Below are positions 8,548 through 17,134 of a stretch of 64,000 bases of DNA, piece by piece. Numbering within the stretch: the stretch's first letter is position 1; every line of letters starts with the position of its first letter. The notes under the pieces were generated by a model. The model had not been told where the DNA came from. It worked only from the letters and a program-made list of their open reading frames with translations, and searched no databases. The position numbers and the translations under genes are program-made. Origin of the DNA: Mesorhizobium sp. L-2-11 (lineage in GTDB: Bacteria > Pseudomonadota > Alphaproteobacteria > Rhizobiales > Rhizobiaceae); contig NZ_AP023257.1 in NCBI RefSeq assembly GCF_016756595.1, positions 4,604,001 to 4,668,000 on the forward strand. Reading direction: 5' to 3'.

Positions 8548-8656
8548 GAGCCCAAACTAGCCGCTTATGGCGGCGGAGTGTAGGGCCAGATGCAGCGCTA
8601 ACTTGCTTCTCCTTGCTGAGGCAAGCTGAAATCTGGCGACCGCCAGCACGGAGCCG

Positions 8657-9376
8657 TTAGAACTGCGTCGTCAACGCCGTCAGCCACTCGGGCGAAGCGT
8701 TGACGACTGCGGTTTCCAACGCCTTGTCGAACCCAGACAGTATCGCGGCGGCGGTCATCACCAGCAAGACGCCTAACGCGACCTTCAGCCCGCTGCCGGC
8801 GCCGGCGATGTGGCTGCGCCAACTCAGCAAGGTCTCGCGGGACAGTAGTCCGAGGATCAGCAACGGCACGGCAGCACCGAGACCAAACAGGACCATGGTG
8901 ACCCCAACCTGGCCAAGGTCTTGGCCCTGCGCTGCAAGGACGGAAGCGGCACCGAGAGTCGGGCCAACGCAAGGGCTCCACACCGCGCCGAGCAGCAGAC
9001 CGACGCCGAACTGCCCCCAAAGGCCAACGGAGGAAAAGCCGCCAAACCGCTGCTCGACCCAGTTGCCGGCGGGACCAGCCGCAAGCGCGATATGCGTCTG
9101 GAATGCCGGCACGATCAATATCGTGCCGAGGACGAGCATCAGAACAGCGGCGGCGCTGCGAAAGACACCGCCGTCAAGCCCGACGGAGAACCCGATCGTG
9201 GCGACGAAAAGCCCTATGGCCGTGAAGGATATGGCAAGTCCTGCGGCCAGCGCGATGGGGCCATAGCGATGCTGACTGACGGCAGCACCGAGCACGACCG
9301 GGATCAGCGGCAGCACGCATGGCGACAGCGTCGACAGCATCCCGGCCAGGAACGAAAATATGAAGCCGAGTAGCAT
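8657..9376 (-). CDS. CcdA/DsbD-type transmembrane thiol-disulfide carrier
   Basis: A 239-residue membrane protein with six hydrophobic segments and the two symmetry-related cysteine motifs of the CcdA family: STLSPCVLPLIP (Cys20) and AVWSPCVGPTLG (Cys136). These cysteines pass reducing equivalents from cytoplasmic thioredoxin to periplasmic partners, for example in cytochrome c maturation or repair of oxidised thiols. The thioredoxin-like gene ends 9 bases upstream, so the pair forms a likely periplasmic reductant relay. Which client it serves is unknown. Confidence 0.9.
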   Translation of the reverse strand: MLLGFIFSFLAGMLSTLSPCVLPLIPVVLGAAVSQHRYGPIALAAGLAISFTAIGLFVATIGFSVGLDGGVFRSAAAVLMLVLGTILIVPAFQTHIALAAGPAGNWVEQRFGGFSSVGLWGQFGVGLLLGAVWSPCVGPTLGAASVLAAQGQDLGQVGVTMVLFGLGAAVPLLILGLLSRETLLSWRSHIAGAGSGLKVALGVLLVMTAAAILSGFDKALETAVVNASPEWLTALTTQF

Positions 9377-9385
9377 CGCCGCCGC

Positions 9386-9781
9386 TCAGATCGTTTTATC
9401 AAGCAATTGCTTGATGGCATCCGCCTTGGTCACGCCAACAAGCCGACCGACTTCCGTTGCGCCCTTGAAGGTGATCAGCGTGCTCTGCATCCGCGCACCA
9501 AGAGCCCGAACAACCTCTTTTTGGGAATCGAAATCGACTTCGAAAACGGCCAGGTTTGCGTGCTCGGGCGCAGGCAGCAACTGACCGAGCACCCGCTTCT
9601 GCGCCTTGCAGATCGGACACCAGCTGGCGGTGATCTCGACCAGGATCGGCTTGCCTGCCTTTTGCGCCGCTTTGAAGGCCTGCCGTGTGTAGGCCATGCG
9701 GCTGGCAGCCAGCGCCGCCGGAGCCGAGGCGAGACCCGATATTGCGGTCAGGCCGATGAGGAAGGTGCGACGGTCTAGCAT
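9386..9781 (-). CDS. Exported thioredoxin-like protein paired with CcdA
   Basis: A 131-residue protein with an N-terminal signal (MLDRRTFLIG, hydrophobic core to about residue 26, cleavage near ALAA). The DRRTFLIG stretch resembles a twin-arginine (Tat) motif. The thioredoxin-like domain carries the redox pair WCPIC (Cys55, Cys58). It probably acts in the periplasm and receives electrons from the CcdA protein encoded 9 bases downstream. The ATG at 9781 gives the signal peptide; an in-frame start ten codons earlier is less likely. Confidence 0.85.
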   Translation of the reverse strand: MLDRRTFLIGLTAISGLASAPAALAASRMAYTRQAFKAAQKAGKPILVEITASWCPICKAQKRVLGQLLPAPEHANLAVFEVDFDSQKEVVRALGARMQSTLITFKGATEVGRLVGVTKADAIKQLLDKTI

Positions 9782-9973
9782 TTCTTGACTCCTGAAGGTG
9801 TCGGCGAGCAAGTAATCCCGCCATGGCGGACATGAGGATACGGTCCGTTGTTCGCGCCAGCGACGGCGAACGTTACAGGCTCACGGTAATGTTACCGAGG
9901 CCGCCCTTCGCTTGTGTCCACGTGCATTCGACGCCGTCAGCAGCCATCAGGTGCTGACGCCAAGCGCACCAGT

Positions 9974-10047
9974 GGCCTCAGCAAGCGCTCGGGGTGATGG
10001 ACGCGGTCGGCATAGCCGTTTATGGCGGCGGCGTGTAGGGCCAGATG
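9974..10047 (-). pseudogene. Decayed fragment of a molybdopterin oxidoreductase gene 5' region
   Basis: Bases 9974-10015 match 8339-8380 (inside the molybdopterin oxidoreductase gene) at 39 of 42 positions, and bases 10016-10047 match 8561-8592 (just upstream of its start codon) at 30 of 32. In the fragment the two pieces are joined directly, so the 180 bases corresponding to 8381-8560, including the start codon, are missing. Both ends of the missing piece carry TAG in the intact copy, which suggests deletion by microhomology. Translated on the minus strand it still reads YADRVHHPERLLRPL. Confidence 0.8.
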
Positions 10048-10057
10048 GCGAAGCTGC

Positions 10058-10237
10058 GATCTCCCCCCTTGTGGGGGAGATGTCCGGCAGGACAGAGGGA
10101 GGCGCGAAGGATCGCCTACCTTGTTCGCCCTGCAACACCCGAGACTGGCCTGAGAACGCAACCATGATCAATTGAGAGGTCGGCGGGACAGCGCCCCCCT
10201 CTGCCCTGCCGGGCATCTCCCCCACAAGGGGGAGATT
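10058..10237. repeat. RIME-like inverted intergenic repeat pair
   Basis: Two copies of a palindromic unit in opposite orientation: one at about 10058-10105 (stem around CTCCCCC CTTGTG GGGGGAG, then GATGTCCGGCAGGACAGAGGG) and its inverse at about 10185-10237. Such units resemble the Rhizobium-specific intergenic mosaic elements (RIME) described in rhizobia. They are transcribed at the end of the ABC-F gene and may fold as a long hairpin. Confidence 0.75.
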
Positions 10238-10247
10238 AGCTCTTCCC

Positions 10248-12125
10248 TTACTCCGCCGTGCCTTCCTCATACTCCGCCGACATCGACAGCCATTTTTCCT
10301 CATGGGCGGCCAGCGTCTGGGCCAGTTGCGATCGCTCCTTGGCCAGCCGTGTCGCCGTCGACGGGTCCTTTTCGTAGACCGCCGGATTGGCGAGTTCGTC
10401 CTCGATCAAGTCGATGCGCTTGCGGATGCGGTCCATCAGCGCTTCGGTGGCGCGGATCTCCTTGGCCAGCGGCTCGAAGGCGGCGCGGCGCGCTGCCGCG
10501 TCACGGCGGCGGTCGGCCTTCGAGGCCTTTTCGGCCTCGCGCTTGCCGCGGCGGTCGCCGGCCACGCCGGTGACCAGCGTCTTGTAATCATCGAGGTCGC
10601 CGTCAAAAGGATTGACCGTCCCGTCCTTGACCAGCCACAGCCGGTCGGCCGTCGCCTCAAGCAGATGGCGATCGTGCGAGATCAGGATGACGGCGCCGGG
10701 AAACTCGTTCAACGCATGGATCAGCGATTCACGGCTGTCGATATCGAGATGGTTGGTCGGTTCGTCGAGGATGAACAGGTTTGGTCCCTCGAACGCCGAC
10801 AGGCCCATCAACAGCCGCGCCTTCTCGCCACCCGACAGGTCCTTGGCGGCGGTGTTCATCTTCTCGGTGGTCAGTCCGAACTGGGCGACGCGGCCGCGCA
10901 CTTTCGATTCCGGTGCTTCCGGCATCAGCCGGCGGACATGCTCATAGGCGTTTTCACTCGGCCTGAGATCGTCGAGCTGATGCTGGGCGAAGATCGCCAC
11001 CTTCAGGCCGGGTGCTACCGTCATGGTCCCGCTCTCCTGCTTCAGGCGGCCGGACAGCAATTTGGCGAAGGTCGACTTGCCGTTGCCGTTGGCGCCAAGC
11101 AGCGCGATACGGTCGTCGGCATCGATGCGCAGCGTCATCTTCTTCAGGATCGGCTCACCCTCGACATAGCCGACATTGACGTTGTTGAGCGCAATGATCG
11201 GCGACGCCACAGTCTTCACCGGCTCGGGAAAGGAGAACGGCCGCACGTTGTCGTTCACAATCGCGGCGATCGGCTTCATCTTCTCCAGCGCCTTGATGCG
11301 CGACTGCGCCTGTCTCGCCTTCGAAGCTTTTGCGCGGAAGCGCTCGACGAAGGATTCCATGTGCTTGCGCGCGGCTTCCTGCTTGACCCTGCCCTTCTCC
11401 TGCAGTTCGCGCTGCTCGGTGTATTGCCGCTCGAACTGGTCGTAGCCGCCGCGCCAGAAGGTCAGCTTCTTCTGGTCGAGATGGACGATCGAGTTGACGG
11501 CGCGGTTGAGCAGGTCGCGGTCATGCGAGATCAACAGCACCGTGTGGGGATATTTCGACACGTAGTTTTCCAGCCACAGCGTGCCTTCGAGGTCGAGATA
11601 GTTGGTCGGCTCGTCGAGCAGCAGCAGATCGGGCTCGGCAAACAGCACCGCGGCGAGTGCGACGCGCATGCGCCAGCCGCCAGAGAACGACGAGGCCGGC
11701 CGCCGCTGGGCGGCGTCGTCGAAGCCGAGGCCGGCGAGGATGGTGGCGGCACGCGACTCGGCCGAATGGGCGTCGATATCGGCCAGCCGCATGTGGATGT
11801 CGGCGATGCGGTGCGGATCGCTCGCCGTCTTTTCCTCATCGAGCAGTGCAGAGCGTTCGAGGTCGGCCTTGAGCACGATTTCGATCAGCGGCTCCTCGGT
11901 GCCGGGAGCCTCCTGCGCCACCTGGCCGATGCGCGTGTTCTTCGGCAGGCTGATCGAGCCGGTCTCGGAGGCGAGGTCGCCGGTGATCGCCTTGAACAAA
12001 GTGGTCTTGCCGGTGCCGTTACGGCCGACAAGCCCTGCCTTGCTGCCGGCCGGCAAGCTCAGCGAGGCATGGTCAAGAAGCAGGCGTCCAGCCATGCGGA
12101 GCGAAAGGTCGTTAATGATCAGCAT
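10248..12125 (-). CDS. ABC-F family ATPase (ribosome-associated type)
   Basis: A 625-residue soluble protein with two ABC ATPase domains and no membrane segment. Domain 1 has Walker A GLVGRNGTGKTT (residues 32-42), signature SFSGGWRMR and Walker B LLLLDEPTNYLD. A charged linker (about 235-310) is the family's interdomain arm. Domain 2 has LLGANGNGKST, LSGGEKARL and LFILDEPTNHLD. The C-terminus (about 530-625) is a coiled coil. ABC-F proteins act on ribosomes (EttA/Uup/YheS types). The ATG at 12125 begins directly at the domain; the longer frame is rejected. Confidence 0.93.
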   Translation of the reverse strand: MLIINDLSLRMAGRLLLDHASLSLPAGSKAGLVGRNGTGKTTLFKAITGDLASETGSISLPKNTRIGQVAQEAPGTEEPLIEIVLKADLERSALLDEEKTASDPHRIADIHMRLADIDAHSAESRAATILAGLGFDDAAQRRPASSFSGGWRMRVALAAVLFAEPDLLLLDEPTNYLDLEGTLWLENYVSKYPHTVLLISHDRDLLNRAVNSIVHLDQKKLTFWRGGYDQFERQYTEQRELQEKGRVKQEAARKHMESFVERFRAKASKARQAQSRIKALEKMKPIAAIVNDNVRPFSFPEPVKTVASPIIALNNVNVGYVEGEPILKKMTLRIDADDRIALLGANGNGKSTFAKLLSGRLKQESGTMTVAPGLKVAIFAQHQLDDLRPSENAYEHVRRLMPEAPESKVRGRVAQFGLTTEKMNTAAKDLSGGEKARLLMGLSAFEGPNLFILDEPTNHLDIDSRESLIHALNEFPGAVILISHDRHLLEATADRLWLVKDGTVNPFDGDLDDYKTLVTGVAGDRRGKREAEKASKADRRRDAAARRAAFEPLAKEIRATEALMDRIRKRIDLIEDELANPAVYEKDPSTATRLAKERSQLAQTLAAHEEKWLSMSAEYEEGTAE

Positions 12126-12511
12126 GGCCGCGCTTTTGCACGGGACGTCAGCGCTTCGCAAGACCTCGAGCGGCGGTTGGCCGCACAACGCATGAAAATG
12201 GCCGCCAGCGGCAGGTTGGCCGGTGCCGCGGGCGGACTGATCCGATCGCCGGCCTCAACGGATCAACGGACCAGCTCCGGGCTGGGCCGGGAACCGGCTG
12301 CGATGGCTTGGCTCCTGGCGAGCATCGGCTTCTCGCAGCCGAAACTGCGCATTTGTCAGTTAATTGCCGGTGCAAAGGCGGCGTTTTCGGCTATCGCGTC
12401 ATGACGCAAAGGCAAGACTCAGCTATGTCTAGGTGTGCGGCGGACCTGATACCCGCCTGGCCGGCGTCATCGCTCCCCTCCCAAGCGGCGCCGGCCATTT
12501 TCCTGCAGCTT
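12126..12511. other. Gene-free stretch
   Basis: About 385 bases between the divergently read start of the ABC-F gene and the stop of a small lipoprotein gene. Short open frames occur on both strands but none has a ribosome binding site or protein-like composition. I see no repeat, RNA gene or clear terminator. Confidence 0.5.
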
Positions 12512-12697
12512 TCACTGCGCCGGAGGCGCGGCGGGTCGATCATCGCCTGGCGCCGAGTTGGGCGCAGGGTCGACCTGCGGGTTTTGATCGGCGCCGGGAG
12601 CCTTTGTCGGCGGAATGTTGTTGTCGCAGGCAGCGATTGCCAGCGCTGCGCCCAAAACGAGCCAAGTCGGAGCCAGCAAAATTGAAAGCTTGTTCAT
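12512..12697 (-). CDS. Small predicted lipoprotein
   Basis: A 61-residue protein. Residues 1-22 form a signal peptide (MNKLSILLAP ... ALAIAAC) ending in a lipobox-like AIAAC, with Cys24 as the probable lipid-modified residue; the rest is Pro/Ala/Asp-rich and disordered (PPTKAPGADQNP ... APPAQ). The start is supported by a perfect AGGAGG 5 bases before the ATG. It is probably an envelope-anchored small lipoprotein; function unknown. It is divergent from the small membrane protein gene at 12836. Confidence 0.7.
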   Translation of the reverse strand: MNKLSILLAPTWLVLGAALAIAACDNNIPPTKAPGADQNPQVDPAPNSAPGDDRPAAPPAQ

Positions 12698-12835
12698 CGC
12701 AACCTCCTGTCACCGGGCAAACGAGACGGTGCCGATTTGGTTGCACCCTAGGGCGGAGTGTTTGGACCGCGGGGAACGAGAGGGCGGGGAACAAAACGCT
12801 GGCTCCTCGGTTGGTCCACACCAATGGAGAAAATC

Positions 12836-13006
12836 ATGATCCGTCTGCTCATAGCCGGGGCCGCCGTCTATGTCGCCTACCGCATAGTCAGGGAAATCGT
12901 CGACGAGGTTCCCGACGACTTCGATCCGCTGTTGCCGCCGCCTGCCGATGACGACAAGTCGCTGCCGCGGCAGTCGGCGGCGATGGGCGTGGAGCCGCAG
13001 CGCTAG
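12836..13006 (+). CDS. Small single-pass membrane protein of unknown function
   Basis: A 56-residue protein: one N-terminal hydrophobic helix (MIRLLIAGAAVYVAYRIV), then an acidic, Pro-rich tail (DEVPDDFDPLLPPPADDD). The ATG at 12836 is chosen because GGAGA lies 7 bases upstream; an ATG at 12824 would place that same GGAGA inside the gene. No known domain is recognised. Confidence 0.6.
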   Translation: MIRLLIAGAAVYVAYRIVREIVDEVPDDFDPLLPPPADDDKSLPRQSAAMGVEPQR

Positions 13007-13068
13007 TTTCGGTTCGGTCGCACGTACGAAAGCGTTGCGAACAAAGCAGAAACGATGCTTGATGGGCA

Positions 13069-15150
13069 ATGAACCTCGCTGCCCGTGATTCGACATTCCG
13101 GCCTGCCTATCTCGCGAAGCTGAATGCCGAGCAGTGCGTTGCCGTCGAACATGGTGACGGCAAGGTCGCCGGGCCGCTGCTGGTGATCGCCGGGGCCGGC
13201 TCCGGCAAGACCAGCACGCTGGCGCATCGCGTCGCGCATCTGATCGTCAGGGGCGCCGACCCCAGGCGCATCCTTTTGATGACGTTTTCGCGTCGCGCCG
13301 CATCGGAATTGGCCAAGCGCGTCGAGCGCATCGCCGGCGAGGTGCTCGGCCGCGACGCTTCCGTCATCACCGATGCTCTCACCTGGGCCGGCACGTTTCA
13401 CGGCATCGGCGCCAGGCTGCTGCGCGACTATGCGCTGGAGATCGGCCTCGATCCGGCCTTCACCATCCATGACCGCGAGGATTCGGCCGACCTGATGAAC
13501 CTCGCCCGGCACGAACTCGGCTTCTCGAAGACGGAAGGCCGTTTTCCGACCAAGGGCACCTGCCTGGCGATCTATTCGCGCGCCGTCAACGCGCAGGCGC
13601 CGCTCGGCGAAATTTTGGGTTCGGTGTTTCCCTGGTGCGCGGGGTGGGCAGAACAGCTTAAGACGCTGTTCGCCCGATATGTCGAGGCCAAGCAGGCGCA
13701 GAACGTGCTCGATTACGACGACCTGCTGCTCTACTGGGCGCAGATGGCCGGCGAGCCGGAGATATCGGCGCATCTGGGTGGGCGTTTCGACCATGTGCTG
13801 GTCGACGAATACCAGGACACCAACCGGCTGCAGGCCTCGATCCTCGCGGCGCTCAAGCCGGACGGATCCGGGCTGACGGTGGTCGGCGACGATGCGCAGT
13901 CGATCTATTCGTTTCGCGCCGCGGAAGTGCGCAACATCCTCGACTTTCCAAAACAGTTCGCCCGGCCGGCCGAGATCGTCATGCTGGAACGCAACTACCG
14001 CTCGACCGAGACCATCCTGGCCGCCGCCAATGCGGTGATCGGCGAGGCCTCGGAGCGCTTTACCAAGAACCTGTGGTCGGAGCGCAAATCGACCGAAAAG
14101 CCGAAGCTGGTCAGCGTCCGCGACGACGCCGAGCAGGCAAGTTACGTCTGTCAGGCGATCCTGACCGAGCGCGAGGCCGGCACGGCGCTGAAGGCGCAGG
14201 CCGTGCTGTTTCGCGCTTCGCACCACAGCGGGCCGCTGGAGATCGAGCTGACGCGCCGCAACATCCCGTTCGTCAAGTTCGGCGGGCTGAAGTTCCTCGA
14301 CGCTGCCCATGTCAAGGACGTGCTGGCGGTGCTGCGCTTCGCCGAGAACCCGCGCGACCGCGTCGCCGGTTTTCGCGTGCTGCAGCTTTTGCCTGGCATC
14401 GGCCCTTCGGCGGCTTCGCAGATCGTCGACACCATGGCGACGTCGCTCGACGAAGCGATGGGGCTGGCGCGCTACCGCCCGCCGCAACGCGCCGCCGACG
14501 ACTGGCCGGGTTTCGTCGCGCTGTTCTCGCAGCTTCGCACCGGGTCGGGAAAATGGCCCGTTGATCTCGAACAGGTCAGGCTCTGGTATGAGCCGCATCT
14601 CGACCGCATCCACGAGGACGCAACGACACGCCGGGCCGATATTCTGCAGCTCGAACAGATCGCCTCGGGCTATGCCTCGCGCGAGCGTTTCCTCACCGAG
14701 CTGACCCTCGATCCGCCGGATGCAACCAGCGACGAGGCCGGGCCGCCGCATCGCGACGAGGACTATCTGATCCTGTCGACCATCCATTCGGCCAAGGGCC
14801 AGGAATGGAAGAACGTCTTCGTGCTCAACACCGTCGACGGCTGCATCCCGATCGATCTCGCCGTCGGCTCGAAGGAGGATATCGACGAGGAGCGCCGGCT
14901 GCTCTACGTGGCGATGACGCGGGCCAAGGACGGCCTGCACCTGGTCATGCCGCAGCGCTTTTTCGTCCACCGCCAGGCGGCGCGCGGCGATCGCCATGTT
15001 TACGCCTCGCGCACCCGCTTCATCCCGGCCTCGATCCTCGGCGCCTTCGAACAGACATCATGGGCGAGCGTCCAGGCCAAGGATGATCCGCGCCGCCAGC
15101 CGCAAGTGCGCGTCGACCTTGGCGCCCGCATGCGGGACATGTGGAAATAG
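13069..15150 (+). CDS. UvrD/Rep-type ATP-dependent DNA helicase
   Basis: A 693-residue superfamily 1A helicase expected to unwind DNA 3' to 5'. Walker A is LLVIAGAGSGKTSTL (about residues 37-51), motif Ia LLMTFSRRAASEL, motif II VDEYQDTN, motif III VVGDDAQSIYSFR, motif IV ERNYRSTETIL, motif V STIHSAKGQEWKNVFV and motif VI LLYVAMTRAKDGL. All helicase motifs are intact. It is about 30 residues shorter than E. coli UvrD. No nuclease domain is visible. The gene stands alone, so a repair or replication-restart role is an inference from the family. Confidence 0.93.
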   Translation: MNLAARDSTFRPAYLAKLNAEQCVAVEHGDGKVAGPLLVIAGAGSGKTSTLAHRVAHLIVRGADPRRILLMTFSRRAASELAKRVERIAGEVLGRDASVITDALTWAGTFHGIGARLLRDYALEIGLDPAFTIHDREDSADLMNLARHELGFSKTEGRFPTKGTCLAIYSRAVNAQAPLGEILGSVFPWCAGWAEQLKTLFARYVEAKQAQNVLDYDDLLLYWAQMAGEPEISAHLGGRFDHVLVDEYQDTNRLQASILAALKPDGSGLTVVGDDAQSIYSFRAAEVRNILDFPKQFARPAEIVMLERNYRSTETILAAANAVIGEASERFTKNLWSERKSTEKPKLVSVRDDAEQASYVCQAILTEREAGTALKAQAVLFRASHHSGPLEIELTRRNIPFVKFGGLKFLDAAHVKDVLAVLRFAENPRDRVAGFRVLQLLPGIGPSAASQIVDTMATSLDEAMGLARYRPPQRAADDWPGFVALFSQLRTGSGKWPVDLEQVRLWYEPHLDRIHEDATTRRADILQLEQIASGYASRERFLTELTLDPPDATSDEAGPPHRDEDYLILSTIHSAKGQEWKNVFVLNTVDGCIPIDLAVGSKEDIDEERRLLYVAMTRAKDGLHLVMPQRFFVHRQAARGDRHVYASRTRFIPASILGAFEQTSWASVQAKDDPRRQPQVRVDLGARMRDMWK

Positions 15151-15197
15151 GCCGCTCTTCGGCACGACGCTCATGTCACGGAGCTTGGTGGCGAAAA

Positions 15198-15227
15198 CCA
15201 AATTTCGGCAACCCAAATTTCGGCAAC
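15198..15227. repeat. Perfect tandem duplication of a 15-mer
   Basis: CCAAATTTCGGCAAC occurs twice in direct succession (15198-15212 and 15213-15227) in the gap between the helicase and DUF982 genes. Nothing shows a function. Confidence 0.8.
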
Positions 15228-15323
15228 ATGGAACCTGATGCCGCAATCCGCGTTTCTGGGCGTCCTACCCCCGGTCGGAGAGCGGCGTCCGCCCGTCACC
15301 TCCGCCCAATTCGAGAGGCCAGA

Positions 15324-15626
15324 ATGCACGACACGACATTTTTCACCCCGGTCGCCGTAACCGTCGGCGCCGGCCATAAGCGCATGATCGCTTCGCTGTT
15401 CGACATGCATGAGTTCCTGACCGAGTTCCAGCCATCGCGGCGACGCCTGAGCTATGGCGCGGCGGTGAAGGCCTGCGAGGCGGCCCGCGCCGGCGAGATC
15501 TCGCCCGAAGCCGCGCGCGACGCCTTGATCACCTTCGCAGTTTCGGCAGGTATTCTCTGGCCTTCGGCGCAGCCGGCAGCCTCGGTCAAGCCGATCGCCC
15601 GCGGCCAGGGCGGATACGCCGCCTGA
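15324..15626 (+). CDS. DUF982 domain protein
   Basis: A 100-residue protein matching the rhizobial DUF982 pattern: a first strand with FTPVAVTVGAGHKRMIASLFDMHEFL, then YGAAVKACEAARAGEISPEAARDALITFAVSAGI. The function of the family is unknown; it occurs in many copies in Mesorhizobium and relatives. The start at 15324 follows GAGAGG; a longer in-frame extension from 15141 lacks coding character. Confidence 0.75.
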   Translation: MHDTTFFTPVAVTVGAGHKRMIASLFDMHEFLTEFQPSRRRLSYGAAVKACEAARAGEISPEAARDALITFAVSAGILWPSAQPAASVKPIARGQGGYAA

Positions 15627-15719
15627 CTGGCCAGGCCTCTTTGTGACCGTGGCCCGCCGAACGTCTTCGACGGGTTGTCCTTTCAACTCAGCCCGTGATC
15701 GCCGCGTGACAATCCCAAA

Positions 15720-16232
15720 TCATGCGTAGGCGCGGCCCTCTTCGCTGCGCTGGAACAGCGTCAGGTCGAGCGGCACCGAAGGCCGGCCGAGAATGGTCAG
15801 GATCGCGTGCGCCTGGCCGCGGTGATGGGTCTGGTGGTTGAAGACATGAGCCAGCGCCGGCGCCAGCCGCTGCGAGACGGTGCGCATGTCGGAAACGGTC
15901 ATGTAGGTGAAGCGGCCGGACAAGGCCTTGTCGCTCAAGGCGCCGACCCAGTCGATGATGCGCCTGTCTTCGGCCTCGCGCGCCATCCGCAATACGGGCA
16001 GAGCGCGGTGCAGGATCGTGTCGAGCCTAGCCGGCGTGTCGCCCTCGCCGGTAAAACGCTTCATCCAGATGCGATCGGTGGTCAAAAGATGGTTGAGCGT
16101 GCCCAGCATCGAGCCGAAGAAGGCGCCGACATTGCGGTTGAACTCTTCATCGTCGAGATCGGCGGCGGCATCGTAGATGCGGCTATTGGCCCATTGATTG
16201 TAGGCCGCAAACATCATGAAGTGCTGTTTCAT
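15720..16232 (-). CDS. DinB-family metalloprotein
   Basis: A 170-residue four-helix-bundle protein of the DinB superfamily. The metal-binding histidines are recognisable: one in the helix GTLNHLLTTDRIW and two in HVFNHQTHHRGQAH. The N-terminus MFAAYNQWANSRIY is typical of the family. Some members are thiol-dependent transferases; others have unknown roles. It is divergent from the glutathione transferase gene at 16321, 88 bases away. Confidence 0.85.
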   Translation of the reverse strand: MKQHFMMFAAYNQWANSRIYDAAADLDDEEFNRNVGAFFGSMLGTLNHLLTTDRIWMKRFTGEGDTPARLDTILHRALPVLRMAREAEDRRIIDWVGALSDKALSGRFTYMTVSDMRTVSQRLAPALAHVFNHQTHHRGQAHAILTILGRPSVPLDLTLFQRSEEGRAYA

Positions 16233-16320
16233 CGTTTTCTCCGGCCGGCGAGACCCCGTTTCGGGTGCTTACCGCAAGGCCGAAACGTCGCTCTAGTAGA
16301 CCGCAAGGAAGCTGCCGCCA

Positions 16321-17016
16321 ATGACCATTCTGCTCTATGATCTCGTCGGACGCGATGGCGCCCGTCCGTTCAGCCCGCATTGCTGGAAGGCGACGATGGC
16401 GCTTGCCCACAAGGGGCTTGATATCTCAACGGTGCCGACACGCTTTCTCGAAGTGCCCACCGTTGAAGGCGGCGTTTCAAAACTCGTTCCGGTGATCCGC
16501 GACGGCGAGAAGGTGGTCGCCGATTCTTTCGCTATCGCGCTCTATCTCGACGAGGCCTATCCAGAGCGACCGACGTTGTTTTGCGGCGACGGCGGCAAGG
16601 CGATGGCGCGCTTCGTCGAACGCTGGTCGCAACTGACCATCCACCCCTATGTCACCACTGCGGCGATCATGGACCTGCACGCCATGCAGGACGAGGCCAA
16701 CGCCGCCTATTTTCGCCAAAACCGCGAGCAACGCTTCGGCAAGAGACTGGAAGAGGTGGAGGCGGCGCGGGACGCCGGCCTTGGTGCCTTCCGTGCCTCG
16801 CTGGAACCATTGCGCTCGATGCTTGCCTATCAGCCGTTCATCGGCGGCCAATCACCGCTGTTTGCCGACTATATCGTCTTCGGCGCGCTGCAATGGGCGC
16901 GCATCGCCTCACCCTACCGGTTGCTCGACGACAGCGATGTGGTGGCGCAGTGGTTCGAGCGCTGCCTCGACCTGCACGATGGGCTCGGCCGCAAGGTGGC
17001 GGCGGCGGCCGCATAG
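16321..17016 (+). CDS. Glutathione S-transferase family protein (beta-etherase-like)
   Basis: A 231-residue cytosolic protein. The N-terminal thioredoxin-like domain (about 1-85) has FSPHCWKATMALAHKGLD and the cis-Pro/glutathione-contact region LVPVIRDGEKVVADSFAIALYLDEAYP; the C-terminal helical domain follows. The RPFSPHCWKA segment resembles LigE/LigF-type beta-etherases and their relatives, but the natural substrate cannot be told from sequence. An array of octamer repeats starts one base after the stop codon. Confidence 0.85.
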   Translation: MTILLYDLVGRDGARPFSPHCWKATMALAHKGLDISTVPTRFLEVPTVEGGVSKLVPVIRDGEKVVADSFAIALYLDEAYPERPTLFCGDGGKAMARFVERWSQLTIHPYVTTAAIMDLHAMQDEANAAYFRQNREQRFGKRLEEVEAARDAGLGAFRASLEPLRSMLAYQPFIGGQSPLFADYIVFGALQWARIASPYRLLDDSDVVAQWFERCLDLHDGLGRKVAAAAA

Positions 17017-17115
17017 GGGAGTAAGGGAGTAAGGGAGTAAGGGAGTAGCGGCGGCGCGCATTCCTACTACCCTACTCCCTTACTGCCCTACTGCCCTACT
17101 GCCCTACTCCCCTAG
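17017..17115. repeat. Inverted arrays of octamer repeats forming a long hairpin
   Basis: Four units of GGGAGTAA (last ending GGGAGTAG) at 17017-17048 face an array of complementary units (CCCTACTC, CTTACTGC, CCTACTGC x2, CCTACTCC) at about 17063-17115, separated by a 14-base GC-rich spacer. The two arms can pair imperfectly over about 35 bases. It lies between the GST stop codon and bluB. No T-tract follows, so it is not a classical terminator. Confidence 0.8.
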
Positions 17116-17134
17116 CAAAGACAGTACGAACACC

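Noticed and set aside
10302..12404. 700-codon open frame on the plus strand across the ABC-F gene
   Set aside because: It is the antisense shadow of a gene with all ABC motifs; high GC keeps the opposite frame open. The translation has no recognisable domain.
13003..14997. 664-codon open frame on the minus strand across the helicase gene
   Set aside because: Antisense of a helicase with all motifs intact; composition (Arg/Asp/Gln/Gly) is typical of GC-rich shadows.
17017..17115. CRISPR array
   Set aside because: Repeat units are only eight bases, there are no unique spacers, the second half is inverted, and no cas genes are present.
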